DNA of 37,150 nt from CAMLOF01 sp041913045 (lineage in GTDB: Bacteria > Pseudomonadota > Gammaproteobacteria > Burkholderiales > Burkholderiaceae_C). Below the pieces are notes generated by a model. That model was not told where the DNA came from. It made no database searches and worked only from the letters and a program-made list of their open reading frames with translations. Location: the NCBI GenBank assembly GCA_041913045.1, contig JAYSGB010000040.1, positions 1 to 37,150 on the forward strand. The letters are read 5' to 3'. Positions 14,114 through 23,600 of the stretch are shown piece by piece; position 1 is the first letter of the stretch; each line of letters opens with the position of its first letter. Made by a program: the position numbers and the translations under genes.

Positions 14114-16516
14114 TCACCCCACGCGCTTGACCAGGGCATCCACCGCTTCGCGCACAGAGGGCGGCACGAAGGTATCGGGCATCTGCCATGCTGCCAGCCA
14201 GGGCAGCAATTGCTCAACCGGCATGGGCCGCGCAACGCCATAGCCCTGCAACACGTCGCACCCCATCTCGTTGAGCGTTGCCGCGTGTGCGGCCGTCTCC
14301 ACGCCTTCGGCCACCACCTGGCGGTCAAAGGCCTTGGCCAGCCCGATGACGCCCTGCACCAAGGCGCGGTCTTTCGGGTTTTCCAACATGTCCCGCACGA
14401 AGGACTGATCGATCTTGATCGACTGCGCGGACAGGCGTTGCAGGTAGGTGAGCGATGAATAGCCCGTGCCGAAATCGTCGATGGAGCAGAGCACGCCCAT
14501 CTGCGCCAGATCCTGGATGACGAAATCGACCATGGTCAGGTCGTCCATGGTGTCGGATTCGAGCAGCTCGATTTCCAGGAAGTTGCGCGGCAGATCGGGA
14601 TAGGTTTTGAGCAGCTTGCGCACCTCCACGAGGAAGCGCGGCTCCACCAGCGTGGCCACTGACAGGTTCACGCTCACGGGCAAATGCACCCCCAGCTGAA
14701 GCCATGCGTGGCCGCAGGCCAGTGCCTGACGCATCACCCAATAGTCGAGCTTCTGTGCGACATGCGTTCCGTGAATGGCCCCCAGAAATACACCAGGAGC
14801 CAGTACGCCGCGCTCCGGATGGCGCCAGCGGATGAGTGTCTCAGCACCCACGATGACACCATCGGCCAGACGCACTTTGGGCTGGAAGTACAACACCATC
14901 TCGTCAACCTCAAGGGCCTGTTCGATGCGTCTGACCGACTCCCTCCGCTCCTGCGCCTTGACGTCACGCTGTGCGTCAAACACGTAGATGCGGTCCTTGC
15001 CTTTTTCCTTCGCGTGGAACATGGCCAGGTCCGCGTGGCGCAACAGGGTGTCGCCGTCTGAATGGTCTGCCGGGTAGAACGTCACCCCGACACTGGAAGA
15101 CAGCATGAGCTCGCCCCCCTCCACGGCGAGCGGCTGGCGCAGGCAGTGGCGCACCTGCTCAAGCTGGTCAATGACGCCACTGGGGTTCTCACATTGGGTC
15201 AGGATCAGCACAAACTCGTCGCCACCCACGCGCCCCACCATGTCACCTTCGCGCAGGCAGGTTTTGATGCGCGCAGCCAATTCCCGAAGGATGGCATCGC
15301 CCTTGGCAAAGCCCAGGCGATCATTCACGCCCTTGAAGTCGTCCACGTCCAGCACGCAAACGCCCACGGGGCGGTCGCCTTGGTGGGGCCCGTTCACGCA
15401 GGCCTGCAATTCCTGCATTAACAGGCGGCGGTTGGGCAAGCCTGAAAGCGGGTCAAAACTGGCGGCTCTGGCAACTTCCTCGGCGTGGCGCTTTTGTTCT
15501 GTGGTGTCGCGGCTGATGGATACCCACTGCTGCACGGAACCGTCTGGCGCAAAGAACACGTCAAAGGTGACATCGGCCACGTACACCTCGCCGTTCTTTC
15601 GTCGGCGCATGATCTCGCCCTGCCAGCGCCCGTCCTGACGAACCTTGTCGATGATGCGGTTGAACAGCACCTCGGCTTCCTCGCTGTCGACGCGGATCAT
15701 TTCGCTGGGCTTGCCCAACAACTCGTCGCGGGTGTAGCCGTTCATCTCGCAGAAAGCCGGGTTGGCGTCGAGGATGGTTCGGTCTGGCGACAGGAAAACG
15801 ATGCCATCGCGGCTGTGGAGAAAGAGGCTTGCCGCCTGCTGCGCATCTTGCAGCGCCTGGCGCAAAACCGCTTCGCGCTTGCGCAACCTTAGCAAGCTGT
15901 CGAACAAGACGCCAAAGACAACGATGGCCCCAGGAAAGATGACGAAGGCAGGCAGCACCATGGTCGGAAGCACCACTGCGCGAGCCTCTGCTGGCAACAA
16001 GGACATGCTGAAGACAGCCACCAGCGACCCACACAGCCCCAGACTCAAGAGCCATAAGGGCTGAGAAAGGCCGTGCCCCAGGCGACGGTCCAGACGCGGT
16101 CGCCAATGGCGCCAGGCCATGCCCATGGAGACGGTCAGCAGAACCGACACCACCCCTGCCAGCACGCCCGCTCCACCCATGCCCACACGGGCCACGCCAA
16201 CCACGGCTGCGGCCAGCGCCGCCGGACCAAACGGCAGATAGGCTCCTGCCAACGTAACAATGATGGATTTGGAATCGAGGTAGACACCCGGGAACATCTC
16301 CACGGGCGCCATCATGGCAACGATGCCCACGGCACCGAACAGCACCCCGCCCAGAAGGAAAAGGAAGTGGTTGCGGACTCGCCGCACAGCAGCATTCGGG
16401 TGGGCGGAAGGCGACAGTGCAAGCCCATAAGTGGCCGCCAGCAACGCGATCAACCCGGCATTGAAGCCGAGTTCGCGGATGAGCGATGCGGAATCGACGG
16501 ACACGTCCATCACCAC
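14114..16516 (-). CDS. Membrane 5TMR_LYT-PAS-GGDEF-EAL c-di-GMP enzyme
   Basis: This is an 800-residue protein. Residues about 15-210 form five to six membrane helices with the 5TM-LYT pattern (GGVLFGAVGIVAMMAPVEMFPGVYLDSKSIIV... then ARVGMGGAGVLAGVV) known from LytS-type receptors. A PAS domain follows (about 225-340, GIVFLSPDRTILDANPAFCEMNGYTRDELLGK), then GGDEF (GGDEF 431-435, I-site REGD 422-425) and EAL. EAL catalytic residues are present: ETL at 559-561 (E kept, A changed to T), N617, E650, D680/D681 in IDDFGTGYSS, K701 and E737. Both cyclase and phosphodiesterase activities are therefore possible. A GTG at 16516 has AGGA 8 nt upstream; the ATG at 16510 is an alternative. It converges on the GAF gene. 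Confidence 0.92.
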   Translation of the reverse strand: MVMDVSVDSASLIRELGFNAGLIALLAATYGLALSPSAHPNAAVRRVRNHFLFLLGGVLFGAVGIVAMMAPVEMFPGVYLDSKSIIVTLAGAYLPFGPAALAAAVVGVARVGMGGAGVLAGVVSVLLTVSMGMAWRHWRPRLDRRLGHGLSQPLWLLSLGLCGSLVAVFSMSLLPAEARAVVLPTMVLPAFVIFPGAIVVFGVLFDSLLRLRKREAVLRQALQDAQQAASLFLHSRDGIVFLSPDRTILDANPAFCEMNGYTRDELLGKPSEMIRVDSEEAEVLFNRIIDKVRQDGRWQGEIMRRRKNGEVYVADVTFDVFFAPDGSVQQWVSISRDTTEQKRHAEEVARAASFDPLSGLPNRRLLMQELQACVNGPHQGDRPVGVCVLDVDDFKGVNDRLGFAKGDAILRELAARIKTCLREGDMVGRVGGDEFVLILTQCENPSGVIDQLEQVRHCLRQPLAVEGGELMLSSSVGVTFYPADHSDGDTLLRHADLAMFHAKEKGKDRIYVFDAQRDVKAQERRESVRRIEQALEVDEMVLYFQPKVRLADGVIVGAETLIRWRHPERGVLAPGVFLGAIHGTHVAQKLDYWVMRQALACGHAWLQLGVHLPVSVNLSVATLVEPRFLVEVRKLLKTYPDLPRNFLEIELLESDTMDDLTMVDFVIQDLAQMGVLCSIDDFGTGYSSLTYLQRLSAQSIKIDQSFVRDMLENPKDRALVQGVIGLAKAFDRQVVAEGVETAAHAATLNEMGCDVLQGYGVARPMPVEQLLPWLAAWQMPDTFVPPSVREAVDALVKRVG

Positions 16517-16712
16517 GCCGCAGTTCCTAGACGGACAAACATGCTTTTCTCCCTGCCTTCAATGCCCACATGCCGTGTGGTTTCGGTGCCAGAGCTACCG
16601 GCAACCCCGCTATCTTCAGGTACCGAACCGAAGACCGGAGGCTTTGCGACCCTGGCTCGCGCGCAGGTGTGCCAACGCTTGCATTCTAGCCAGAGAGTTT
16701 TGCTCGAACACA

Positions 16713-18548
16713 TCAGGACGACAGGGCGGGCAGACTCTCTCCAAGCTTGAACTGGGCCACCGTCTGCGCCAGGTGCTGCGCCTGGTCCTTGAGGCTGGAG
16801 GCTGCAGCCGCGCTCTGCTCCACCAGGGCGGCGTTCTGCTGGGTCATCTGGTCCAGATTGGTGACGGCATCACTCACCTGGGTGATGCCCGCCTTCTGCT
16901 CGTTGGCTGCGGCTGCGATGTCATGCATCATCTGCGCGACCTTTTCCACATTGGCCACGATGTCGCGCATTGCCTCGCCGGTTTGCGACACCAGCCCGGC
17001 ACCAGCCTCAACGGCCTGAACCGAACCCTCGATCAGGGTCTTGATCTCTTTGGCGGCTTCGGCGCTGCGCTGGGCGAGGGTACGGACCTCGCCCGCCACC
17101 ACGGCAAAGCCACGCCCCTGCTCACCCGCACGGGCCGCTTCCACCGCAGCGTTGAGTGCCAGTATGTTGGTCTGGAAGGCGATGCCGTCGATGACTGCGA
17201 TGATGTCGCTGATCTTGCGTGAGCTGCTGGAAATGTCGTCCATGCTGACGACAACGCGTTCCACCACGGCACCGCCACGGGCCGCCGACTGTGCAGCGTG
17301 GGCCACGATCTGGTTGGCTTGCGTGGCCGTCTGCGCGGACTGGGTGACGGCGCTGGTCATCTCCTCCATCGTGGAGGCGGTTTCCTGCAGGTTGGAAGCG
17401 GTGTGTTCCGTGCGGGACGACAGGTCGTGGTTTCCGGTGGCGATTTCTTCCGACGCCTGGTGGACGGACTGGCTGGTCTGGCGTATGTCGACGAGGGTCA
17501 GCCGGATTTTCTCGACAAACCGGTTGAAGGCATCTGCAATGCGTGCCAGTTCGTCGCGGCCATCGATCTGCAGTCTGCGTGTGAGGTCGCCGTCGCCGGA
17601 CGCCACGTCGTTCATGGCGCGCTCCAACCGCCCAAGCCCGGCCATTGACCTGGCCACCACGGCAGCGGCCACCAGCACACTGACGACTGCCACAGCCACG
17701 CCGCCAATGACGGAGGCGAGAAGGAGCTTCGTCACGCTGGCCAACGCCTCACCACGGTGCAGATTGATGACGAGCAGCCAGGGCGTGCCAGCAATGGGCC
17801 GCGCCAAGAGCAAACGGGCCTCGGCACCCATGGACACAGGGGTGAGTTCACCGCTGCCTGCCATGGCCTCGATTGTCGTTGGCGTCAAGTCGGCAGAAAG
17901 AGCCGTGGCCTCCTTCAGCACCATGTCGAGGTTGGCGTGGACCAGCACCTTGCCACCACGCGAGACAACGAATGCGTCGCTGGACGGCGTAGGCCGGATC
18001 GCTGTCACGCTCTCGGCCACCACGTCCATGAACATGTCTGCCGCAGCTACCGCCGTGGTTTGCCCCGCATTTTTCACCGCCATGGCGAAGGTGATGACCA
18101 GCTTCTTGCTGCCCGCGTCTACGTAGGGGTCGGTCAACGCAACGCCGCTGGTGCTTTCAGCAAGCTTGTACCAGGGCCTAGCTGTGGGGTCCCAGTCTGC
18201 AGGCAGGTTCTGGGGTGACGAAAAAATGGCTGTCTTGTTGGCGTAGCCTATGTAGGCCGTATCAAACCCGCCCCCAACGGCGGCCTGCACCAATGCGGGC
18301 AAAGGATCTGCCAGCGCTGTGGCCGGCTCAAGCGAACGCACCGCCGCCACACGCGACTTGGCCCACTCGGCCATGCCCGCCGCCCTGGCGTCGGCCAAGG
18401 CTCTGGTGCTGTCGGTCAACGTCTGCATGGACGAGCCACGGACCGAGAAGACGTTGAAGGCCGAAACGGCTGCCACGCCCAGCACCACCAGGACAGCGGT
18501 CGTGACGATCAGGCGAGCTTTGAGAGAGAGACGCGCGAACAGGTTCAT
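16713..18548 (-). CDS. Methyl-accepting chemotaxis protein with Cache sensor domain
   Basis: The product is 611 residues from the ATG at 18548 (AAAGG about 9 nt upstream); the frame is open further upstream but the extension lacks a membrane start. Order: TM1 about 11-32; periplasmic Cache domain about 35-270 with the typical RPWYKLAESTSGVALTDPYVDAGSKKLVITFAMAV; TM2 about 273-298; HAMP about 300-350; then the cytoplasmic coiled coil with the conserved tip IDGIAFQTNILALNAAVEAARAGEQGRGFAVVAGEVRTLAQRS. It would control CheA at the cell pole in response to a small ligand, commonly an amino or organic acid for this Cache type. It stops just upstream of the GGDEF-EAL gene (196 bp apart, same strand) and is divergent from a hemerythrin gene. 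No CheR-docking pentapeptide is visible at the C-terminus. Confidence 0.94.
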   Translation of the reverse strand: MNLFARLSLKARLIVTTAVLVVLGVAAVSAFNVFSVRGSSMQTLTDSTRALADARAAGMAEWAKSRVAAVRSLEPATALADPLPALVQAAVGGGFDTAYIGYANKTAIFSSPQNLPADWDPTARPWYKLAESTSGVALTDPYVDAGSKKLVITFAMAVKNAGQTTAVAAADMFMDVVAESVTAIRPTPSSDAFVVSRGGKVLVHANLDMVLKEATALSADLTPTTIEAMAGSGELTPVSMGAEARLLLARPIAGTPWLLVINLHRGEALASVTKLLLASVIGGVAVAVVSVLVAAAVVARSMAGLGRLERAMNDVASGDGDLTRRLQIDGRDELARIADAFNRFVEKIRLTLVDIRQTSQSVHQASEEIATGNHDLSSRTEHTASNLQETASTMEEMTSAVTQSAQTATQANQIVAHAAQSAARGGAVVERVVVSMDDISSSSRKISDIIAVIDGIAFQTNILALNAAVEAARAGEQGRGFAVVAGEVRTLAQRSAEAAKEIKTLIEGSVQAVEAGAGLVSQTGEAMRDIVANVEKVAQMMHDIAAAANEQKAGITQVSDAVTNLDQMTQQNAALVEQSAAAASSLKDQAQHLAQTVAQFKLGESLPALSS

Positions 18549-18701
18549 ATCCGTAGCCTTTGGACGGTTGCAAGACATGACTCCCTGCCGTGTCATCATT
18601 TTTACCGTCAGAACGCATATTGGAAAGACCCCCGGGGGTTTTCATGCATTTGTTCCAGGAATGCGGTAAAAACGCGGCTGGCCGTCTACACGGGAGCGCC
18701 A
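18549..18701. promoter_or_regulatory. Divergent region between chemoreceptor and hemerythrin genes
   Basis: These 153 bp must carry both promoters. The most striking element is the perfect 12-bp palindrome ACCCCCGGGGGT (18628-18639), followed by TTTTC. It could be an operator or simply a GC-rich dyad. No clear -35/-10 pair stands out. Confidence 0.35.
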
Positions 18702-19100
18702 ATGACCCACATACCCAAGTGGTCCCCGAGCCTGAGTGTGCACAACGCTGTGCTGGACGAGCAGCACATCATGCTCATTGAAATCGTCAACGAACTCCTG
18801 GGAACACTCCGGGAAACGCCTTGGCACCCTGAGCATGCCGTCAACCTGCTGGAGGAAATACTAGGCCTGTCGCGACGGCACGACGCGCTGGAGGAACAGT
18901 TGCTGGACAGCCACAACTGCCCCACGCTGGAGCAGCACCGCGCCATTCACCGCCGGGTGGAAGGCGAATTGCAGGAGTGGTTGACGCGGACGCAAGAAGG
19001 CCTGTTCGACAAGGTGGGGCTGGCCCGCTACCTGGAGCACTTCATGGGCCACCACCTTGCCGAGACGGACATGCCGGTGAAAGGCTACTTACACGGCTGA
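18702..19100 (+). CDS. Bacteriohemerythrin-like protein
   Basis: This 132-residue four-helix protein has the bacteriohemerythrin pattern of diiron ligands: LDEQHIMLIEIVNEL (His and flanking residues of helix A), RRHDALEEQLL (His and Glu of helix B), LEQHRAIHRRV (His-x3-His of helix C), and YLEHFMGHHLAETDMPVKGYL (His-x4-Asp of helix D). It ends with the usual short PVKGYL segment. Such proteins bind oxygen reversibly for storage, delivery or sensing. The position, divergent from a chemoreceptor and within a c-di-GMP gene block, suits a role in oxygen-related signalling. The N-terminal W-x-P-S-L-S-V-H differs slightly from the common W-x2-xYSVG. Its last 16 bp overlap the end of the convergent aminotransferase gene. 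Confidence 0.88.
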   Translation: MTHIPKWSPSLSVHNAVLDEQHIMLIEIVNELLGTLRETPWHPEHAVNLLEEILGLSRRHDALEEQLLDSHNCPTLEQHRAIHRRVEGELQEWLTRTQEGLFDKVGLARYLEHFMGHHLAETDMPVKGYLHG

Positions 19101-20314
19101 GCCCAGTCGGCATCCTCTTCAGCCCCGGCGAAGATGTTGTCCAGCACGCCGTCCAGGACATCCAGCCCCAGCGTGATTTCTTCAGCAGTGCTGTTCAACC
19201 TGGGCATGAAGCGCAGGCAATGCGGCCGTGCTGCGTTGAGCAGCAAGCCGCTCTCGCGGCAAGCGTGCACCACTTGCGGCGCAATTTCAGCTCCCAGCTC
19301 CAGCGCGAGCAGCAAACCTTCGCCACGCACCTCGCCCAAACCGTGCTTTTGCGCTAGATTTTCCAAGCCGTAGCGCAGCTGCTGGCCCATTGCGCGGGCA
19401 TGGGCCAGAAACGCGGGTTGGCTCAATTCTTGAAGCACCGCCAGGCTCACCGCGCACATCAGCGGGTTGCCTGCGTAGGTGCCGCCCTGGTCGCCACGCT
19501 CGAACACGCTGCAATGCGCCTGCGCCAGCACGGCCGAAATGGGCACCCCGCCCCCCAACCCCTTGCCCAGGGTGAGAATGTCGGGGGTGACGCCGAAGTG
19601 CTGGAAGGCGAACAGTTCGCCCAGGCGGCCGCAGCCGGTCTGCACCTCGTCAAAAATCAGCAACAGGCCGCGCTCGTCGCACAACTGGCGCAGGTCCCGC
19701 AGAAATGCGCGCGTGGCAGGCCGAACCCCGGCCTCGCCCTGCACAGGCTCCAGCATGATGGCTGCCGTGCGCTCGCTCACGAGCGCACGCACCGAGTCGA
19801 TGTCGTTGAGGCGCGCCTTGGCGAAGCCCGGCATGCTGGGCGGGAAGAGCTGGTCCCAGCCCGCCTTGCCGCTGGCGGCCATGGTGGCCAGGTTGCGCCC
19901 GTGGAAGGCGTTGTCGAAGGTGATGATCTCGAACGCCCCTGCACGCCGCGTGCGCCCCCACTTGCGCGCCAGCTTGATTGCCCCCTCGTTCGCCTCGGCC
20001 CCGGTGCTTCCGAAGAACACCTGGTCGAAGCCCGTCAGTTCGCACAGGCGCGCGGCAAGCTGCAGCGAAGGCTCGTTGTAGAGCGCAGGGCTGGGCGTGA
20101 GCAGCTTTTGCGACTGCGCCAGCAGGGCCTGGGTGATAACGGGCGGGCAATGCCCCAACGCGTTGACGGCCCAGCCTTGCAACCAGTCCAGGTAGCGCCG
20201 CCCCTCCGCGTCCCACAGCCAGGCCCCTTCGCCGCGCACGAACAGGTCGGCGGGGCGCTCGGTGATGGGCATGAGCTTGTGGGAATGAGGCGGGTGTTGC
20301 GGCTGCGGTTTCAT
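19085..20314 (-). CDS. argD: Class III aminotransferase, acetylornithine transaminase-like
   Basis: The product is 409 residues from the ATG at 20314 (GAAAGG upstream; an internal Met at residue 15 also possible). It is a PLP enzyme with the subgroup II fold: GSTGAEANEGAIKLARKWG, FDNAFHGRNLATMAASG, LEPVQGEAGV, FDEVQTGCGRLGELFAFQHFGVTPDILTLGKGLGGGVPISAVLA with catalytic K251, and GGTYAGNPLMCAV. Length and motifs match ArgD, which transfers the amino group between N-acetylornithine and 2-oxoglutarate in arginine synthesis; related ornithine or succinylornithine activities cannot be excluded. No other arg genes are near. The leader contains a promoter, an Arg-rich leader ORF and a terminator, which supports amino-acid control of this gene. 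Confidence 0.82.
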   Translation of the reverse strand: MKPQPQHPPHSHKLMPITERPADLFVRGEGAWLWDAEGRRYLDWLQGWAVNALGHCPPVITQALLAQSQKLLTPSPALYNEPSLQLAARLCELTGFDQVFFGSTGAEANEGAIKLARKWGRTRRAGAFEIITFDNAFHGRNLATMAASGKAGWDQLFPPSMPGFAKARLNDIDSVRALVSERTAAIMLEPVQGEAGVRPATRAFLRDLRQLCDERGLLLIFDEVQTGCGRLGELFAFQHFGVTPDILTLGKGLGGGVPISAVLAQAHCSVFERGDQGGTYAGNPLMCAVSLAVLQELSQPAFLAHARAMGQQLRYGLENLAQKHGLGEVRGEGLLLALELGAEIAPQVVHACRESGLLLNAARPHCLRFMPRLNSTAEEITLGLDVLDGVLDNIFAGAEEDADWAQPCK

Positions 20315-20353
20315 GGCAAGGGGGCCTTTCAGGTTGCGAAAACGAAGGGACAA

Positions 20354-20386
20354 AGAAAAAGGCCACGGGGGTTAGCCGTGGCCTTT
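20354..20386 (-). terminator. Intrinsic terminator in the leader of the argD-like gene
   Basis: Read on the minus strand, AAAGGCCACGG (20386-20376) and CCGTGGCCTTT (20368-20358) form a perfect 11-bp stem around a 7-nt loop, followed immediately by more T (TTCTTT), making a textbook terminator. It lies 40-70 bp upstream of the aminotransferase start and downstream of the leader ORF, so it is an attenuator rather than an end-of-gene terminator. The upstream segment CCGTGTGCC (20450-20442) can pair with its 5' arm and would disrupt it. Confidence 0.85.
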
Positions 20387-20411
20387 GGGGGAGAAAAGGG
20401 GACTGGGTACT

Positions 20412-20519
20412 TTACGGTCTCATCATCCTTCCCTCACGCGCGGCACACGGCAGCGAGCGACAGGCTCGCGCAGCTCGTGCGGCGTTTGCGGCGAAGGAGG
20501 ATGAGAATTTGGAGAACAT
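20412..20519 (-). CDS. Putative arginine-rich leader peptide (35 codons)
   Basis: This short frame runs from the ATG at 20519-20517 to the TAA at 20414-20412, inside the transcribed leader of the argD-like gene. The peptide starts MFSKFSSSF and has six Arg in 35 residues (positions 15, 18, 21, 28, 31, 34), two of them encoded by CGA, plus many Ala. Codons 14-15 and 23-26 lie exactly in the RNA segments able to form competing hairpins with the downstream terminator. No Shine-Dalgarno precedes it, and the inferred transcription start is at or next to the ATG, so translation would be leaderless; a stop codon precedes it in frame. A second mini-frame (MMRP) with its own GAGGGAAGG site overlaps its end. 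Expression is inferred only. Confidence 0.5.
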   Translation of the reverse strand: MFSKFSSSFAANAARAARACRSLPCAAREGRMMRP

Positions 20520-20525
20520 TTGGTC

Positions 20526-20553
20526 ATATTACAGGAATATCCAGGCTGGACAA
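20526..20553 (-). promoter_or_regulatory. Sigma-70-type promoter for the argD-like leader
   Basis: On the minus strand, TTGTCC (20553-20548), a 16-bp spacer and TAATAT (20531-20526) form a good -35/-10 pair. Transcription would start near 20519-20520, giving a leader of about 205 nt before the aminotransferase start codon. The region is shared with the divergent HD-GYP gene starting at 20610. Confidence 0.6.
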
Positions 20554-20609
20554 GGTTTACGATCCGAATGAGACACCTCACCCATGCGTCACTAGCCTGA
20601 GAAACAGTC

Positions 20610-23600
20610 ATGCAAACTCCCGCGCACGTAGTGGCTGATGACGAACCTGCCTGGAGAGCACCGGTGCGCCTGCTCGTTCCGCCAGCGGTGCTTTCCGGCA
20701 TCAGTTGGCTGGGCGCGCCCGTGAACTACCTGCTTTTCCACTCACTGGCCGAGCTTTTCTCGATCACGGTGGCCCTTTCCGCGCTGATGGTGGCATCCAC
20801 TGCGATGCGCTACTCACGCGACCCCTTGGCGGCGTTTGTTTCGGTTGCGATTGGCTGGTGCGCGGGGCTTGATCTGTTGCATACCCTTGCCTTCAAGGGC
20901 ATGCACATACTTCCTGTTGACAATGCCAACCCCGCGACACAGCTGTGGGTGGCGGCCCGCTTCCTGCAGGCGGGAGCACTCCTGGCCGCGCCCTTTCTTC
21001 TGCAACGGCAGATGCGCATCGCGTGGGCACACCTCATCTTCGGTTGCAGCACGCTGGCCGCAGCCTTGCTGATTTTCCAAGGCCACTTCCCTGACGCTTA
21101 CCTTGAGGGTCAGGGACTGACGTCTTTCAAGATCTACAGCGAATACATCATCATCGCGATGCTCGGCCTGTCCGCCCTCTTGCTCTGGCAGCGGCGGCAA
21201 CTTGTTTCGCCCGGGGTGTTCTCCGGCATGCTCGCGGCCATTGTGGCGATGATGCTTTCGGAGTTTGCCTTCACCCAGTACGTGAGCGTGTATGCCGAGT
21301 CCAACCTCATCGGGCACCTGCTGAAGATCCACGCATACTGGTTTGTATACATCGCGCTGGTGCGCAACAAGGTGCACGAACCGTTCGTGAAGCTGCAGGA
21401 CGAAGTCATCGAGCGTGAACGCCTGGGGCGCGAGCGGGAAGAACTGGTACACCAGTTGAGTGAACGGATCAAGGAGTTGAAGTGCATGAACTCGGTGGCA
21501 GAGCTCACCGAGCGTCCGGGTCTCGACGTCACGACCTTGCTCAAAGGCGTGGCTGAACTGCTTCCGGCAGGATTCATGTTCCCAGACCGCTTGTTCGCAC
21601 GTGTGGACTGCGACTGGGGCCAACATGGCGCAGAACTGCCCGCTCAACCGGCACGCCACCAGTTGCGCGAAGCAGTTTGTGTGGATGGCCGGAAAGTCGG
21701 TCACATCTCCGTCTGGTACCCGGATGCAACAGCTGACCGTTGGGGATTTTTTCTGGCCGAGGAGAGCACTCTTCTGCGGAACGTTGCCTTGCAAGTTGGC
21801 GAAGCCATTGCCCGGCTCAAGGCGCAAGAACGGATACAGCGCCTTCAGTATCTTTACGAGATGCTCAGCGCCACCAACCGCTCGCTGGTGCACAGCCAAA
21901 GCCGAGAGGCGCTGCTTGAAAATCTGGCCCAAGCCCTGCTGGCCCATGGCACGTTCCCGATTCTGTTTGTAGCCATGGCAAACGATGAGTCATGGCCCCT
22001 GCACCTAAAACAGCACCACGGCATAGGAAATGCCCAGTTGCCACTGCTTCAACATTTGCTGAGCGACCCCAACAGCCCGCTTCGCAGGATGGTCAGCAGC
22101 GCTGCATCAGGGCAAGTGTTCAGCGAACCCCTGCCCCGCATTCCCGTGGACCCGGCGTATCTGCACGCTAGCGAGTTGGCGAAATGGAGCCAGTACCTTC
22201 AAGACAGAGGGGTCATCCAGCGCGCCGTCATTCCCTTGATGTGCCAGGGCAAGCTGCTGGGCTTGGTGACCTTGTACGCGAGCGGTCTGGTGGTGTTTGA
22301 CGAAGAGCAACTGCGCCTGCTGCGGGAAATCGCTGGTGACATGTCTTTTGCGCTGGACAATCTGGCGCAACGCGAGAAGTTTCTGGAAACCTCTCAGCAA
22401 GCCCAGTTGCTCGAGGTTCGGTTCCGAGAGGTATTCAAGGCATCTCCGGTTCCGATGCTGATCATGGACCTGGGTGAGCGCCGTATCCGGGCCATCAACG
22501 ACGCGCACGCACAGTGGCTGGGCTATGCGCTGGAAGACATCGCAGCCGAAGACGACTGGTTCAGACATGCTTACCCCTCGGACCAGAAACGCGAAGCGTT
22601 GCGTTCGCACTGGGAGGCGGGCATTGCACAAGCTCGGCTGGGGCAACCCGTGACATCACCCGAGTTGACGCTGCGTTGCAAGGACGGCAACGTTCGCACC
22701 GCGCAGGGAACTGTGACCGTGGTGGGCAACGACGCTATCGTGGCCTGGACGGACCTGACCGACATCCGGGAAGGTGAAAGGGCTCTCCGCGAGAGCGAGC
22801 GGCGCTTTCGCGGCATGGTCGAGCAGACCCTTTCCGGAATGTATGTGCGGCGTGATGGCAAGTTCATTTATGTGAACCCCAAATACGCCGAGATCACGGG
22901 CTGGCCCGCAGAGGAACTGATCGGGAAGGACGTCCTGACATTCACCGCCCAGGACGAGGAAAACCTGCGCCACATACGGCAGGCCTGGGCGGAACTGCAT
23001 GACGGCAAGCACAACAGCGTTTCTTACACGGTGCCATTCCGCCGACGCGACGGGCAACTCATCCATTTGGGCCTGACGGCGCGCGTCATCACCTGGGACG
23101 ACGACCAGCCCGCCACGATCGTGCTGGCGGAGGACATTACTGAACGCAAACGTTCCGAAGAGCAGATCGCTGCCTACGTTCGCCAACTGGAAGGAGCCAT
23201 GCGGGGGACGTTGCAGGCCGTGTCCAACATGGTCGAGATGCGCGACCCATACACCGCCGGGCACGAACGCCGTGTCGGCCTCATTGCGAGCGCGATTGCG
23301 CAGGAGATGGGCTGGAGCGAAGAGCGCTGCAAGAGCCTTGAGTTGCTGGGTCTGGTCCACGACATCGGAAAGATCGCTGTGCCGTCAGAGATCCTGACGA
23401 AACCGACGCGCCTGTCCAAGCTGGAAATGGAGATGATGAAAGGACACGCCCAGGCGGGTTATGACATCCTCAAGGACGTGCCATTTCCCACTCCGGTGGC
23501 CGAAATCATCCGCCAGCACCACGAGCGCATGGATGGCAGCGGCTACCCCAGGGGACTCAAGGGTGACGAGATACTGCCCGAGGCGCGTGTGCTAGCGGTG

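Noticed and set aside
16640..16680. A TGGCAC sequence resembling a sigma-54 -24 box on the minus strand upstream of the GGDEF-EAL gene
   Set aside because: No TTGC-type -12 box is at the required distance.
20423..20701. A 92-codon minus-strand frame through the argD leader
   Set aside because: It crosses the promoter and the start of the HD-GYP gene, has no ribosome site and no recognisable domain; the shorter frame at 20412-20519 fits the leader architecture better.
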